Shown piece after piece: positions 7,301 to 16,782 of a stretch of DNA of 27,733 bases. Position numbers and translations under genes: made by a program. The stretch lies in IMG/VR virus record IMGVR_UViG_3300012931_000064, positions 1 to 27,733 of that record, one strand, 5' to 3'. Under the pieces are notes generated by a model. It worked only from the letters and a program-made list of their open reading frames with translations, searched no databases and was not told the DNA's origin. How positions within the stretch are numbered: the first letter of the stretch is position 1; each line of letters starts with the position of its first letter. This DNA is from a virus.

Positions 7301-8761
7301 ATGAGCGGATTGAGTTCAAACTTTCTCGTGCATGGCGTTTACATCACGATTGACAACAGCAAGGCCAATGCTGGCGGTGTGGAGAATTTCCGAACGCTTC
7401 TGTTTGGTCAGAAGCTTTCCGCTGGAACGGCAACTGACAATGTTCCGATTCAAGTATTCAGCGGAGAGCAGGCCGGCTATTTTGGCGTAGGATCAAACCT
7501 TGCCGAAATGCTCGATCAGATATTTCTTCAGAATGCTTACGGCGAAGTCTGGGTATGCCCCGTTGAGGATGCTTCTGCGGGAACTCAGGCCGCTTGGACG
7601 CTTACGGTTACTGGGCCTGCAACGGCTTCTGGTACGATCTATTTCTATTGCAACGGCGACGTTTACCCGATTGGCGTATCTACTGGAGACACGGTTTCTA
7701 CGATCCTGACTGCCATTCAGACGATGATTGCGGCGCATCCCGAGCTTCCGATTACTGCTGGCACGCCGGAATCTACGACGATTACCATTACCGCGAAGCA
7801 CAAAGGCACGATTGGCAACCAGATTCAGATTGGTTTCAATCAGGTTACTGGCAACAAGTTTCCGAAGGGCGTTGCGGTCACTAAGGCCTCAACGAACTCC
7901 GGTGCAACCGATCCTACCACGATTCAGACGGCTATCGCAGCTATCCCTGACACAAGTTTCGATCTCTGGCTTTTCCCGTGGAGCGATTCTACTACCATCG
8001 GATATTTCACGACAGAACTTTCTGGACGTTGGAGCAATCTTTCGCAGCTTTACGGCGTCAGCCTTACGCAGGCATACGGTTCTGCTTCTACGGTAGAAGC
8101 TACTGGCTCCGGCCTGAACTCTCAGTATGTGGCGGTTCTGGACACTGGAACGAATCCGGTTTCCGCTCCATATCAGGAAATCGCGAATGCGGCTGGAATT
8201 ATAGCTCCTTCGCTAGAAGATGATCCCGCTCTTACGCTGCAAACGCTTCCCTTGACCGGAATCATAGGTGATGGCGAATCTACGCGGCGCACCATTGCAC
8301 AGAATCAGTCGATCCTTTCCGCTGGCGTTTCCACATTGTCAATTGATCGCGCTGGCGACGTATCCATCGGGCGCATGGTGACAACCTATAAGACCAATTC
8401 GAGCGGCGTCATCGACCACTCGTATCAGGATTTGACCACGATGTTCCTGTTGGCTTACCTAAGCAAGAGCCTTCGCTCATTCTGCGCCACAACTTACGCG
8501 CGGTGCAAACTGGCCAATGATGGCTGGGCGGGCGCTCCCGGGCAGAAAGTTGCAACGCCGAGTTCCATTAAAGCTGACCTTGTTACATGGATGCGACAGG
8601 AGGAATACCTTGGACATCTCGAAGCGATCACGGATGATGTTATCACAAATACAACCGTCACTCGTGATTCGACGAATCGCAACATGGTTCATGCGATACT
8701 TGCACCGAATCTTATCAACAATCTTATCACGCTGGATGCTACCATCCAGTTTGTCCTCTAA
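7301..8761 (+). CDS. Contractile tail sheath protein (Mu gpL-like)
   Basis: 486 aa, immediately before the tube gene as in all contractile tails. The N-terminal part contains the conserved opening (HGVYITIDNSKANAGG, then TLLFGQKLSAG). A central TITAKHKGTIGNQIQIG segment and a C-terminal domain (NLINNLITLDATIQFVL) are typical of Mu-type sheaths. The sheath contracts to drive the tube through the envelope. A clear GGGAG site precedes the ATG. Confidence 0.88.
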   Translation: MSGLSSNFLVHGVYITIDNSKANAGGVENFRTLLFGQKLSAGTATDNVPIQVFSGEQAGYFGVGSNLAEMLDQIFLQNAYGEVWVCPVEDASAGTQAAWTLTVTGPATASGTIYFYCNGDVYPIGVSTGDTVSTILTAIQTMIAAHPELPITAGTPESTTITITAKHKGTIGNQIQIGFNQVTGNKFPKGVAVTKASTNSGATDPTTIQTAIAAIPDTSFDLWLFPWSDSTTIGYFTTELSGRWSNLSQLYGVSLTQAYGSASTVEATGSGLNSQYVAVLDTGTNPVSAPYQEIANAAGIIAPSLEDDPALTLQTLPLTGIIGDGESTRRTIAQNQSILSAGVSTLSIDRAGDVSIGRMVTTYKTNSSGVIDHSYQDLTTMFLLAYLSKSLRSFCATTYARCKLANDGWAGAPGQKVATPSSIKADLVTWMRQEEYLGHLEAITDDVITNTTVTRDSTNRNMVHAILAPNLINNLITLDATIQFVL

Positions 8762-8782
8762 CGATAAAGAAAGGGAAAGACA

Positions 8783-9148
8783 ATGGCACAAGTTTACGGC
8801 GTATTCACTTTTACAATCTCGGGAAGCAATTACAGTGTTGTAGGAACTGTCGAAGTAACTCCTGCTGCATTTGTTCGCGAAGCGATTGTAGCAATCAATA
8901 CCACAGAGCCTTCTTTTTCTGAAAAGGTTGTTCAGGCCAGTATTACAGGAACAATTTTGAAACCTAAAGAAGTTAAGGCGATAGACATTCTTCAGCTGGC
9001 CGATGTCACCGTTAAGTTCAAGAACGGAAGCACGGGAAAAATGTTTACGCTTGCAAACGCAAGCCAAGTCGGAGACGGAAAATACAATCCATACAACGGC
9101 GAGCTTCCGATTAATTTCGTCGGCTTAACAATGGACGAAGTCGGATAG
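8783..9148 (+). CDS. Tail tube protein (Mu gpM-like)
   Basis: 121 aa, beta-rich, directly downstream of the sheath with AAGGG before its ATG. The blocks VQASITGTILKPKEVKAIDI and DVTVKFKNGSTGKMFTLANA, ending in a small LPINFVGLTMDEV strand, fit the Mu-like tube family. Stacked hexamers form the DNA conduit inside the sheath. Confidence 0.85.
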   Translation: MAQVYGVFTFTISGSNYSVVGTVEVTPAAFVREAIVAINTTEPSFSEKVVQASITGTILKPKEVKAIDILQLADVTVKFKNGSTGKMFTLANASQVGDGKYNPYNGELPINFVGLTMDEVG

Positions 9149-9165
9149 ACCTAACCCAATAAAAC

Positions 9166-9558
9166 ATGAGAATCACAGAAGTTGAAATCTCGGAAGACTC
9201 GAAAGAAGCAACCGGTATCGCGGTTGTAACGCTTCGCTGTCCTCCAGTTAAGGCGCTTAAACGCCTTCCCATCTCAATCTTGCAGCCAACCACTGACTCG
9301 ATTGATCGCATAAAGGTATCCGACATGCTTGACGTGATCGCGCCATGCCTTGATTCGACCGTTTCAATTGAGGTTATCGCATTGATGTTTCTGCCGGACA
9401 TTCAGAATCTGTACAGTGAAGCGATCCTTTTTTCCTTTGCCAGTGGGGGAATGCCCAAGACAAAACGAAATTGGACACCTGCTGGCATGGAGACGACGAC
9501 GGAGAAAACCGAGAAATCGGAAGCCTCTTTGACCGACTCCAAGAATGCCGACAAGTAA
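9166..9558 (+). CDS. Tail assembly chaperone, short form (Mu gp41-like)
   Basis: 130 aa, between tube and tape measure, the invariant position of the G/GT-type chaperones. The N-terminal half (VTLRCPPVKALKRLPISIL and IALMFLPDIQNLYSEAIL) is the folded part. The C-terminal 35 residues are low-complexity (METTTEKTEKSEASLTDS), as expected for the short product. A second frame opens at 9420, so ribosomes are expected to make a longer fusion as well. Confidence 0.75.
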   Translation: MRITEVEISEDSKEATGIAVVTLRCPPVKALKRLPISILQPTTDSIDRIKVSDMLDVIAPCLDSTVSIEVIALMFLPDIQNLYSEAILFSFASGGMPKTKRNWTPAGMETTTEKTEKSEASLTDSKNADK

Positions 9559-9680
9559 TCATTCTATCGCTGGGGTCTCACTTGTATTGGCAACCAAGTG
9601 AAATTGACGAACTTCCAATAGATGAAGCTCTTTGGTATCTTGACAGGCTGAAAGAAAGAGAAGATAAAGGACGGAGTTAA
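9420..9680 (+). CDS. -1 frame extension of the tail chaperone (GT-type C-terminus)
   Basis: The -1 frame relative to the upstream chaperone is open from just after a stop at 9417 to 9680. It encodes WQPSEIDELPIDEALWYLDRL near its end, the typical C-terminal domain of frameshift-made tail chaperones that recruits the tape measure. Its only internal start is a poorly placed TTG at 9471, so it is probably expressed by frameshifting between 9420 and 9558. Candidate slip sites are the six-T run at 9428-9433 and the GGGGGA at 9445-9450. Neither is a perfect X XXY YYZ heptamer in the zero frame. Confidence 0.7.
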   Translation, partial: SDPFFLCQWGNAQDKTKLDTCWHGDDDGENREIGSLFDRLQECRQVIILSLGSHLYWQPSEIDELPIDEALWYLDRLKEREDKGRS

Positions 9681-9696
9681 AACCGTCCTTTTCTTT
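9666..9696 (+). terminator. Terminator-like hairpin between chaperone and tape measure
   Basis: AAAGGACGG (9666-9674) pairs perfectly with CCGTCCTTT (9683-9691) across an 8-nt loop that holds the TAA of the extension frame. TTTTCTTT follows. It would act as a full or leaky terminator or attenuator, lowering transcription into the tape measure gene nine bases downstream. Confidence 0.6.
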
Positions 9697-9704
9697 GTAC
9701 CGCC

Positions 9705-11789
9705 ATGGGAAACGCGAAAGTCCAGATCAACATTCAGGCAAAGAGCAACCTTGCGGAAGTGCTCAGCGCATCGACGAAAGCGGCTAACGGGACTTACGCG
9801 GCTTTGAAGCGTCTGAATGGCGTGAAGCTCCCAAACTTCGGGAAAAGCATTGCGGACTCGCTAAAATCGGCTGCCGCACCGGCGAAGCAACTTTCATCGA
9901 ACTATCAGAAGGCAGAACGTCACGCCAAGGGCCTATACGATGCCACGAAGGCAATGGGACGTTTGAAGCGCCCCGTGTGGCAGACTCAAGTTCCAGCGTC
10001 TCCTATGGTCGTCCAGACAAGCGGCAGGGGCATGTCCAAGGAAAGCCTGAAGCTTGCTGAAGATTATGAAGTTCGGAAGGCGCTTTGGCGGCAGGCGCAG
10101 AAAAAAGAGGCCGACGAAGCCAAACATAAGAAGGCAATGGAGAGGGCCGAAAAGGAACGGGAAAAAGCTCGCGCGAAGGCTGCAAAAGAACAAGGCGGTC
10201 GCTGGAAGCAGTTTTCCAGCAGCATCTATCGCGTTCAAAGCCTTATGGATCGCATTGCATTCTTTGGCTCCGTTGCGCTTAATCAGATGGCCTTTCCGCT
10301 CTTTGGGGGAATAAAGGGCTTTGCGCAGCAATCGTTCAACACGATTGGCGATATGCGGCGCATGTCAATGCAACTCGGGATGACGGCTGGACAGATCAGC
10401 AACTTCCAGCGCATTATTCAGGAACAGGGAGGAACTCAGGAAGATGCCAACGAGGCATTGATGACTTTCAATGAAAGAATGCGTAAAGCGGGAACTGGCG
10501 AAGGTGTTCCATTTCTTACTCTGTTGGGAAGATTGAACTTCCAGAAACAAACAGGCGGACTTAAAGACACAGCTTCTTTTTTGCAAGAATGGTTAACGGA
10601 ATTTGGCAAGAAGATGGCCGAGCCGGGAGATGAGACACAAAAAAGGCACTGGGCTGCACAATATACCCAGTTTCTTTTCGGTCGCGGCGGAGAATACCTT
10701 TACACCGGCATTCGCAAGCCCGGAGATTACGCGGCTGACATGGCGAGGGAATCATATGCGCCGACAGAAGGGCAAGCCGATGCATGGAAATCTATTACAA
10801 GCCAGATGACCGATGTGAAACTCCAACTCATGCAGAAAGGATATGAGTTCGTCGAGAGAAACAAGGAATTCATTTCCGACACAATTAATCAGTCGATGGC
10901 GCTTGCCAATACGATCCTCGGTATTCTTCAACTGCCGGGAGTTCTTCCACTTCTGAAATGGTCAATAGTTGGAATAGGCTCTGCGATAGGGATTGGATCA
11001 ATAGTTGCGCTGGTTACTAATTTTGGACTGGCGATCAAGGTTCTTGCACTTGCGCTAAAAGGTGGAGGATTCATGAATTTCGTAAAGGCAATGATTGGAT
11101 TATCTCCAAGCGTTGTACAGTCAACTGCTACGAAAGCATTTGTCACCGGAGCCGCAAAAACTGCCGCGGGAAGCGCCGCAGGTGGAGTTGCCGCAAGCGC
11201 GGCAGGCGGAGCTGGTGGCGCTGCGACAGTAGCCGGAAGAAGCTGGCTTGCGCGTAGTGGTGCATGGATCATTAACAGCACAAGGGAATTCGTTGGAGGA
11301 GTTTACAAGAAATCTCTGGAAAACATTCCCAAAATATTTCAAAAGGAACTCACTTCTCCAAGCCTTGCAAGAATGATCGGAGGGCCAGTTTCTTTGGCCG
11401 TTCAGTCACTTTTAATGCCAACAAACAAAGGGCCGACAGAAGGTTCCGACATATGGAATGTTGAAATTGGTAATGCGCTTGGAGAACAAATAAACGCAAC
11501 AAACAAACGCTTTGGAAACAAACCGCTCAGTGAGGAAGAAAAATGGCGGCATGATCCAGCAAACATTGGAAGCACGATGAAGGATATGCGATATTGGCTT
11601 GAGTCGCATTCTTCCTCTTCAAAATCATCGCAAAACAATTCCCTGAAACTAGATATTACCGTCCATAACGACACCGGAAACAAAGTGGACGCCAAGGTTA
11701 ACGGGGGCAAGGCAGACGGCGTTACCCTTCGGACGAATCTCTATAATCACATCCCCGTCGGACTCGGAGAAGCACCTCTTTACGCTTAG
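9705..11789 (+). CDS. Tape measure protein
   Basis: 694 aa, following the chaperones as expected. Residues about 110-165 form a highly charged coiled coil (KEADEAKHKK, EKEREKARAKAAKEQ). Hydrophobic helices occur near 425-455 (IGSAIGIGSIVALVTNFGLA) and in an Ala/Gly-rich stretch near 485-510 (AAGGVAASAAGGAGGAATVA). Such segments are ejected into the host membrane in other phages. At about 0.15 nm per helical residue the length suggests a tail near 100 nm. No Shine-Dalgarno site is obvious and a terminator-like hairpin lies just upstream, so expression is probably low. Confidence 0.85.
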   Translation: MGNAKVQINIQAKSNLAEVLSASTKAANGTYAALKRLNGVKLPNFGKSIADSLKSAAAPAKQLSSNYQKAERHAKGLYDATKAMGRLKRPVWQTQVPASPMVVQTSGRGMSKESLKLAEDYEVRKALWRQAQKKEADEAKHKKAMERAEKEREKARAKAAKEQGGRWKQFSSSIYRVQSLMDRIAFFGSVALNQMAFPLFGGIKGFAQQSFNTIGDMRRMSMQLGMTAGQISNFQRIIQEQGGTQEDANEALMTFNERMRKAGTGEGVPFLTLLGRLNFQKQTGGLKDTASFLQEWLTEFGKKMAEPGDETQKRHWAAQYTQFLFGRGGEYLYTGIRKPGDYAADMARESYAPTEGQADAWKSITSQMTDVKLQLMQKGYEFVERNKEFISDTINQSMALANTILGILQLPGVLPLLKWSIVGIGSAIGIGSIVALVTNFGLAIKVLALALKGGGFMNFVKAMIGLSPSVVQSTATKAFVTGAAKTAAGSAAGGVAASAAGGAGGAATVAGRSWLARSGAWIINSTREFVGGVYKKSLENIPKIFQKELTSPSLARMIGGPVSLAVQSLLMPTNKGPTEGSDIWNVEIGNALGEQINATNKRFGNKPLSEEEKWRHDPANIGSTMKDMRYWLESHSSSSKSSQNNSLKLDITVHNDTGNKVDAKVNGGKADGVTLRTNLYNHIPVGLGEAPLYA

Positions 11790-11797
11790 AACGCATC

Positions 11798-13243
11798 ATG
11801 GCACTCGATTACAGTAAAACAGCTTACATTAGAGGAGAAACTGGCTATCACACTGTCACGGGGTTAAGTCATAATGGGATTTCAGCGAACGGAAGTAATA
11901 ACGGAAGCATTATTGCAGCATCACGTGAGGCTACCGCCTATTTTAATTTTGAGCGCCATTCAATAGTATTCGGTCGATCCGTGGCGACATGGGAAATTGC
12001 CCCTACCGATCCCGTGAACAACGCGAAAAGTGAGGCAAGGGCAGTGGCAGAACTCAAGATGACGCAATATGCCAACCGCGTCTATGACATCGCGCCCAAG
12101 TTGGAGACCATTACCCTGACTGCTTTTTTTGCTCGTGACGACTTGCCATACAATCGTGATACGTTCATGGAATTGATCCGCGGACCTTTTCAGTTTGGCT
12201 GGCAAGGAAAACTCAAGCTGAAACTGCCCGACTTTGACGAAATTACTGTCATGGCTGGAGCATTTGAGCTTACGGCTGACCGCGAACATCGAAACTTGGA
12301 GTATTGCAGTGGCACATTCTACGTAGTGCCAGAAGATGGAGCGGTAGGAGTAACAGGAGGATTAAACGCACTCATCGACACAATTGGAAACCTGATAACT
12401 ACACTTCCCGATTCAGTCATAAATAAATCGCTGTTATCAGTAACTGAAGCATTGAACCCATTTAGAGTTTCTACCGGGAATGGATATTATACAGTAACTC
12501 CAACACCTGTTAAGGAATCTACTCAGACTGTATTACAGAAAATACAATCTCAATTTTCGAGTATAATTTCACAGATTCAGGCTGTCGAAGACGATATAAC
12601 AACACCTGTCGCGGAACTTGCGGCAATAGTAAAAGCATTTACTGATGGCGTTGATGCTCTAATAAATACGCCCAGCCAACTATTCAACAGTCTTTACAGT
12701 TCATGCTCGTTGATGATTTCTTCGGTAGAGGGAATTGGAAGCCAGATAGAGTCTCAATATGCAATACTCGATGGCATCCTTACTGGGTTTGAGACAATGG
12801 CGACAGGAACGGACACGGAAAACGCCAAAAAGGCCTATGCGGGCATTATTGAGACATCAACGGACGCTTTTGCTCTGACAAACATCGGAAGCCTCTACAC
12901 GACTTACAGCTTTCCAACGCAGTCCGATGCGCTGGCAGCAATTACAAGATACAGAACCTATTCAGATGATTTGCTTGCGAAATTGGAATACGACGGCATG
13001 CCGGATATTTCAGATGAAATCAGGGAACTGACAGGACTTGTCATAAAATACCTGATGGAAGAAGCGGCAAATCTTCCAAGCATAAAACAAATCACAGTTC
13101 CTGATCAGATTCCAGTAATTGCCACATGCTACGAACAATACGGCGATATTTCTGACGATCATATTGACGACATTATTTCCCGTAACAACGTACAGAATGC
13201 CAATTTCCCGCCGCGTGAACTGAACATTCTGAAATCGCTATGA
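11798..13243 (+). CDS. Mu gpN-like tail/baseplate protein (DNA circularisation N-terminal type)
   Basis: 481 aa, between tape measure and hub as gene N is in Mu. The N-terminal third holds the recognisable domain: FNFERHSIVFGRSVATWE, then LETITLTAFFARDDLPYNRD and RGPFQFGWQGKLKLKLP with strands that close in an FYVVPEDG segment near 180. The rest is mostly helical. The family name comes from an old annotation; in Mu this is a baseplate component. The 3' end overlaps the next start by 4 nt. Confidence 0.65.
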   Translation: MALDYSKTAYIRGETGYHTVTGLSHNGISANGSNNGSIIAASREATAYFNFERHSIVFGRSVATWEIAPTDPVNNAKSEARAVAELKMTQYANRVYDIAPKLETITLTAFFARDDLPYNRDTFMELIRGPFQFGWQGKLKLKLPDFDEITVMAGAFELTADREHRNLEYCSGTFYVVPEDGAVGVTGGLNALIDTIGNLITTLPDSVINKSLLSVTEALNPFRVSTGNGYYTVTPTPVKESTQTVLQKIQSQFSSIISQIQAVEDDITTPVAELAAIVKAFTDGVDALINTPSQLFNSLYSSCSLMISSVEGIGSQIESQYAILDGILTGFETMATGTDTENAKKAYAGIIETSTDAFALTNIGSLYTTYSFPTQSDALAAITRYRTYSDDLLAKLEYDGMPDISDEIRELTGLVIKYLMEEAANLPSIKQITVPDQIPVIATCYEQYGDISDDHIDDIISRNNVQNANFPPRELNILKSL

Positions 13244-14151
13244 AGATCATCGTCAACGGCAAGGACACGTCCTACTTCGGGCAGATTCTGATTCAGGCGT
13301 GTGTGAAATCGCTCGTCGATATGGCCGTGCTGACGTTTCAGAACAGCGCGCAGGCACGAAACACATTCACACCCGGCGCGAAATGTTCCATTTCTTCCGA
13401 TGATGGAGCCGTTAACTACATCACCGGAATTGTTGAATGCGCAAACCCAAAAGCCGATGGAACGATGGTCGTTACCGTGATGGATTCCCTCTGGCCCGCC
13501 TTGAAATATACAGCACAGGGGAAACTTGAGTTCGCAAATACGACAACTCGCAACCTGATTTCTCAGCTTCTTTCCCCATTTTCAATCACTGCCACGGGAT
13601 CGGCTGGCGTTCTCCACAAGAAGGCCATTCTCAACGCGGATGAGCTTCTCATGGACGCAATCTATCGCTATGCGGATCGGGCAGGCGTGTTTGTAATGGC
13701 AAACGAATCTGGACAGGCGGAACTTCGCACAATCGGAGACGATTCAGGCATTACACTTGATCAGAAGACGAATATTTTTGAATGGGATCGTGAATGGCAT
13801 TACATGCCGCCGAATACTCGCATCCTGACGACAGAATCCAACGATTTTGATGCTTACGCGCAGGCAAGCGGGACATCATCCTATTTTGAGGCCCAAATAG
13901 TTGCTGGCGCACTCTCGATGGAAGAGGCCGCGAACCGTGCAAAGATCATAAACTGGCGCGTGCGTGGCAACAATGATTGTCTGACGGCGAAGGTTGATCC
14001 GAGAATCAGTCTCCTTCCGGGTAAGGCCGTGAATGTTCAATGCGTCAGCGCGGGAATCACAGAAACGCGCATAGTACGACAATTGACTATTTTGATGGAC
14101 GCAAGAACAAAAACAATTGAGAAAACCTTGGAGCTGGTTCCGACATTATGA
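13240..14151 (+). CDS. Baseplate hub protein (Mu gp44 / gpP-like)
   Basis: 303 aa. Order and features fit the hub of Mu-like baseplates: an N-terminal beta domain (MKIIVNGKDTSYFGQILIQA), a central part (TTRNLISQLLSPFSITATGS and MDAIYRYADRAGVFVMANES) like the gpD/gp27 fold, and a C-terminal strand-rich piece with LLPGKAVNVQCV. The trimeric hub connects tube and spike. Coupled by 4-nt overlaps on both sides. Confidence 0.78.
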   Translation: MKIIVNGKDTSYFGQILIQACVKSLVDMAVLTFQNSAQARNTFTPGAKCSISSDDGAVNYITGIVECANPKADGTMVVTVMDSLWPALKYTAQGKLEFANTTTRNLISQLLSPFSITATGSAGVLHKKAILNADELLMDAIYRYADRAGVFVMANESGQAELRTIGDDSGITLDQKTNIFEWDREWHYMPPNTRILTTESNDFDAYAQASGTSSYFEAQIVAGALSMEEAANRAKIINWRVRGNNDCLTAKVDPRISLLPGKAVNVQCVSAGITETRIVRQLTILMDARTKTIEKTLELVPTL

Positions 14152-14633
14152 GCGACTTCATCACGAGATTTCTTGCATCGAAGATCAACAACTTGCTGGC
14201 GCGTGGCGTTGCGAAGTTGCTGGAAAGTTCTGGAAATTGGCAATTGACGCTTCTGAATGGCGAAACCATCTCTGGAATTGAGCACCCGCAGGAGTTTGGA
14301 ATGGCATCAAAAGCGCCCAATGGTGGAGGAGTGATCGCTATTTCAATTGGTGGGCAACGCGAAAACACCATCGCTGTTACCGTTTCCAACACTACTGGAA
14401 TGCCGACTGTTTCTCAGGGGCAGACAGCCATACATGACGCGCACGGCAGTTACCTTCTGTTGGACAATGCAGGCACTATTCATATTTATTCTGATAATGG
14501 CATAATTGTGCATGGAAATGTATCTGATCTGCAAGGGACAGCGCAGACAATGGAAGCTATGAGGTTGATTTTTAACGCACACGTCCATACAACCGTTACA
14601 GGCACCACTTCAGCTCCTACAACCACGATGTAA
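14148..14633 (+). CDS. Baseplate central spike (Mu gp45 / P2 gpV-like)
   Basis: 161 aa. An OB-fold region is followed by short strands (SYLLLDNAGTIHIYSDNGII) of a triple beta-helix. The C-terminus has an HxH pair, His145 and His147 in FNAHVHTTV. In P2 gpV and similar spikes such a pair binds iron at the needle tip. The spike is the first part to touch and pierce the outer envelope. The gene starts in the stop of the hub gene. Confidence 0.82.
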   Translation: MSDFITRFLASKINNLLARGVAKLLESSGNWQLTLLNGETISGIEHPQEFGMASKAPNGGGVIAISIGGQRENTIAVTVSNTTGMPTVSQGQTAIHDAHGSYLLLDNAGTIHIYSDNGIIVHGNVSDLQGTAQTMEAMRLIFNAHVHTTVTGTTSAPTTTM

Positions 14634-14634
14634 C

Positions 14635-15057
14635 ATGGACATATCCTTTCTACCGAATGCCAACAGCACAAGCATTTCTGTTCTCGACGTAGCAGTTGAA
14701 AATGGAGACATAAAAGTCGGTGATTCGCTCAAGACTGCCGTATTGATGTCTCTTTTCTCTGACTCACGTTCTCAGGGAGGAACAGGCGGCTGGTGGGGCG
14801 ATGCATTGGACGGATACTCCTACGGTTCGCAGCTCTGGACGCTACGCGGATGCAAATTGACAAAAGACAATCTAAACCTGATTCAGAAATACGCCAAAAA
14901 CGCATTGGAGTGGCTAATTTCTGACGGTATTGCATCCGCAGTGAACGTGACGGCCTCGCGCGAAGGTATTGACAGGGTATCACTCTCCGTTACGATCCAA
15001 AGACCAAGCGGAATGGCGCAAACTTACAAGTATTACACGATTTGGAGTGAACTATGA
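14635..15057 (+). CDS. Baseplate wedge protein (Mu gp46-like)
   Basis: 140 aa, between spike and baseplate J as in Mu. The block TAVLMSLFSDSRS, then a GGWWGDALDGYSYGSQLWTL segment, is characteristic of the GP46 family, followed by a helix (LNLIQKYAKNALEWLISDGI). It is a small wedge/inner baseplate component comparable to T4 gp25. The next gene overlaps its stop by 4 nt. Confidence 0.8.
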   Translation: MDISFLPNANSTSISVLDVAVENGDIKVGDSLKTAVLMSLFSDSRSQGGTGGWWGDALDGYSYGSQLWTLRGCKLTKDNLNLIQKYAKNALEWLISDGIASAVNVTASREGIDRVSLSVTIQRPSGMAQTYKYYTIWSEL

Positions 15058-16139
15058 GTTATACGATTCCTACACTTTCGACACTAAAATCACGCGCTCT
15101 TTCGGACATTACCGGGAGAGTGACAAGCCTGTCAGCGATACTTAAAAATTCCCTTGTAAATGCCCTTGCTACGGCAATGGCAGGATTGAACTATGGACTT
15201 TACAAATACATTGGATGGGCAAGCCGTCAGGCATTTCCCGATACGGCAGAAATGCAATACCTAGAACGCTGGGGGAGCATAAGGGGAATTGCACGCGTTA
15301 CAGCGACATACGCAAGTGGTCTTGTGACGATTACGGGCACGTCCGGCGCGTCATTGCCATCTGGATCGGTTCTTGTTTCTACGGCGGGTCTAAGATACGA
15401 CACAAAAAGCGCGATGACGCTTTCTGGCACATCAGGAACGGTTACAGTAACTGCTGAAATAGCAGGTAGTGACTATACCCTTGCGAATGGATCATCCCTG
15501 ACTCTGGAAAGCTCATATACTGGTATTGATTCAACCGCTACCGTAACATCAGGGTCTGAATTGGCAACTACCGGTACCGACGCAGAAACAGACACATCTC
15601 TTCGTAAGCGTGTCGTTTCCGCATTCGCATACATTCCGCGTGGTGGAACTATTAACGATTACAAAAACTGGGCTGCTACTGCTTGCACCGCACTGACGCG
15701 CTCATGGGTGTTTTGCGTTCAAAACGATGACTTGATGACTGTAGGAGATGTAAAGCTTTACTTTATGTGCGATACATCTTCGGCGCAAACAGCACCGACT
15801 GATGCACAAGTTAATGCTGTTACAAGTTACACTCAAGGAGTAATGCCTGCGGGAACTGCATTCACCGCCTATGCTCCACCTACAACCGCATTGGATATTA
15901 CCGTCGCCATTTATCCTAACACATCTGACATTCAGGCTTCATGTACTACGGAAGTGGCAAACATGCTTCTTGAAAAGGCAGTCCCGAACGGTACGATCTA
16001 TCTTTCCGACATCACGGCGGCTTTCAATCGTGTTTCCTCTCTTACTCGGTTCAGCGTTACCAGTCCGACGACAGATCAGACCTTTGCGTCATACACATTA
16101 CCAGTTCCCGGGACAATCACGTTCAGCACGATGAGCTAA
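15054..16139 (+). CDS. Baseplate J-like wedge protein (Mu gp47)
   Basis: 361 aa. It opens with the family's helix, has FPDTAEMQYLERWGSIRGI near 60-80 and a repeated beta region (VSTAGLRYDTKSAMTLSGT). TGTDAETDTSLRKRVVSAFA, around 180-200, is a typical baseplate J core motif, followed by GGTINDYKNWAATACTALTR. The wedge forms the outer ring that triggers sheath contraction. Confidence 0.88.
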   Translation: MSYTIPTLSTLKSRALSDITGRVTSLSAILKNSLVNALATAMAGLNYGLYKYIGWASRQAFPDTAEMQYLERWGSIRGIARVTATYASGLVTITGTSGASLPSGSVLVSTAGLRYDTKSAMTLSGTSGTVTVTAEIAGSDYTLANGSSLTLESSYTGIDSTATVTSGSELATTGTDAETDTSLRKRVVSAFAYIPRGGTINDYKNWAATACTALTRSWVFCVQNDDLMTVGDVKLYFMCDTSSAQTAPTDAQVNAVTSYTQGVMPAGTAFTAYAPPTTALDITVAIYPNTSDIQASCTTEVANMLLEKAVPNGTIYLSDITAAFNRVSSLTRFSVTSPTTDQTFASYTLPVPGTITFSTMS

Positions 16140-16143
16140 AGTC

Positions 16144-16767
16144 ATGTCAGACACGATTACAAGCAACATCCCAACTGGAGTAAGCGACTATTCAGCCGCT
16201 CTTCTGCGACTGTTGCCCAAGGGTTCCATCTGGCCGACGATCACGGACTACAACAGCAATATTTTTGTGCGACTTCTGGCCGGTCTTGCGGATGAACCGG
16301 AACGTGTCGACACAGTTATCCAGCAAATATTTCTTGAAGCGATTTTCCCTGACTCAACCGATACAACATTTTTGACGGACTGGGAAACGCTTTTGGGCCT
16401 TCCGCTTGTCGCAAATACAAAATCGGACGACGATCGCCGAAAAATGGTGCTTGCGATGCTTAACCTATCGCCACTTTCAAACGAAGATTTCTTTACTGGC
16501 CTTGCGAATCTTTGCGGATATACCATTAACATAACATATGGAACCGATTATTACGCGCGATTTGAGGTGAGTGACGCAAGCGCTCATGAAGAAGGAAAAC
16601 TTGACTCCATGGGCCAACAGATCATGGTAGGCGAAGCCGGTAATGTTTTGACATGGGAAGTCCATGTAACCGCCATGCCTGACGGTGGTTCTTTTGAGGA
16701 AATAACTGCAATAATTCAAAAATATCAACCATGTTATTGCGCAGTCAGCTTTACGGACGAAACCTAA
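16144..16767 (+). CDS. Tail protein I-like wedge component (Mu gp48, DUF2313 type)
   Basis: 207 aa. The signature YSAALLRLLPKGSIWP opens the protein, followed by LAGLADEPERVDTVIQQIF, TTFLTDWETLLGLP and DRRKMVLAMLNLS, in the family order. It links the J-type wedge to the fibres. It starts 4 nt after gp47 and is the last core baseplate gene before the fibre cluster. Confidence 0.82.
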   Translation: MSDTITSNIPTGVSDYSAALLRLLPKGSIWPTITDYNSNIFVRLLAGLADEPERVDTVIQQIFLEAIFPDSTDTTFLTDWETLLGLPLVANTKSDDDRRKMVLAMLNLSPLSNEDFFTGLANLCGYTINITYGTDYYARFEVSDASAHEEGKLDSMGQQIMVGEAGNVLTWEVHVTAMPDGGSFEEITAIIQKYQPCYCAVSFTDET

Positions 16768-16782
16768 AAGGAGAAAAACATC

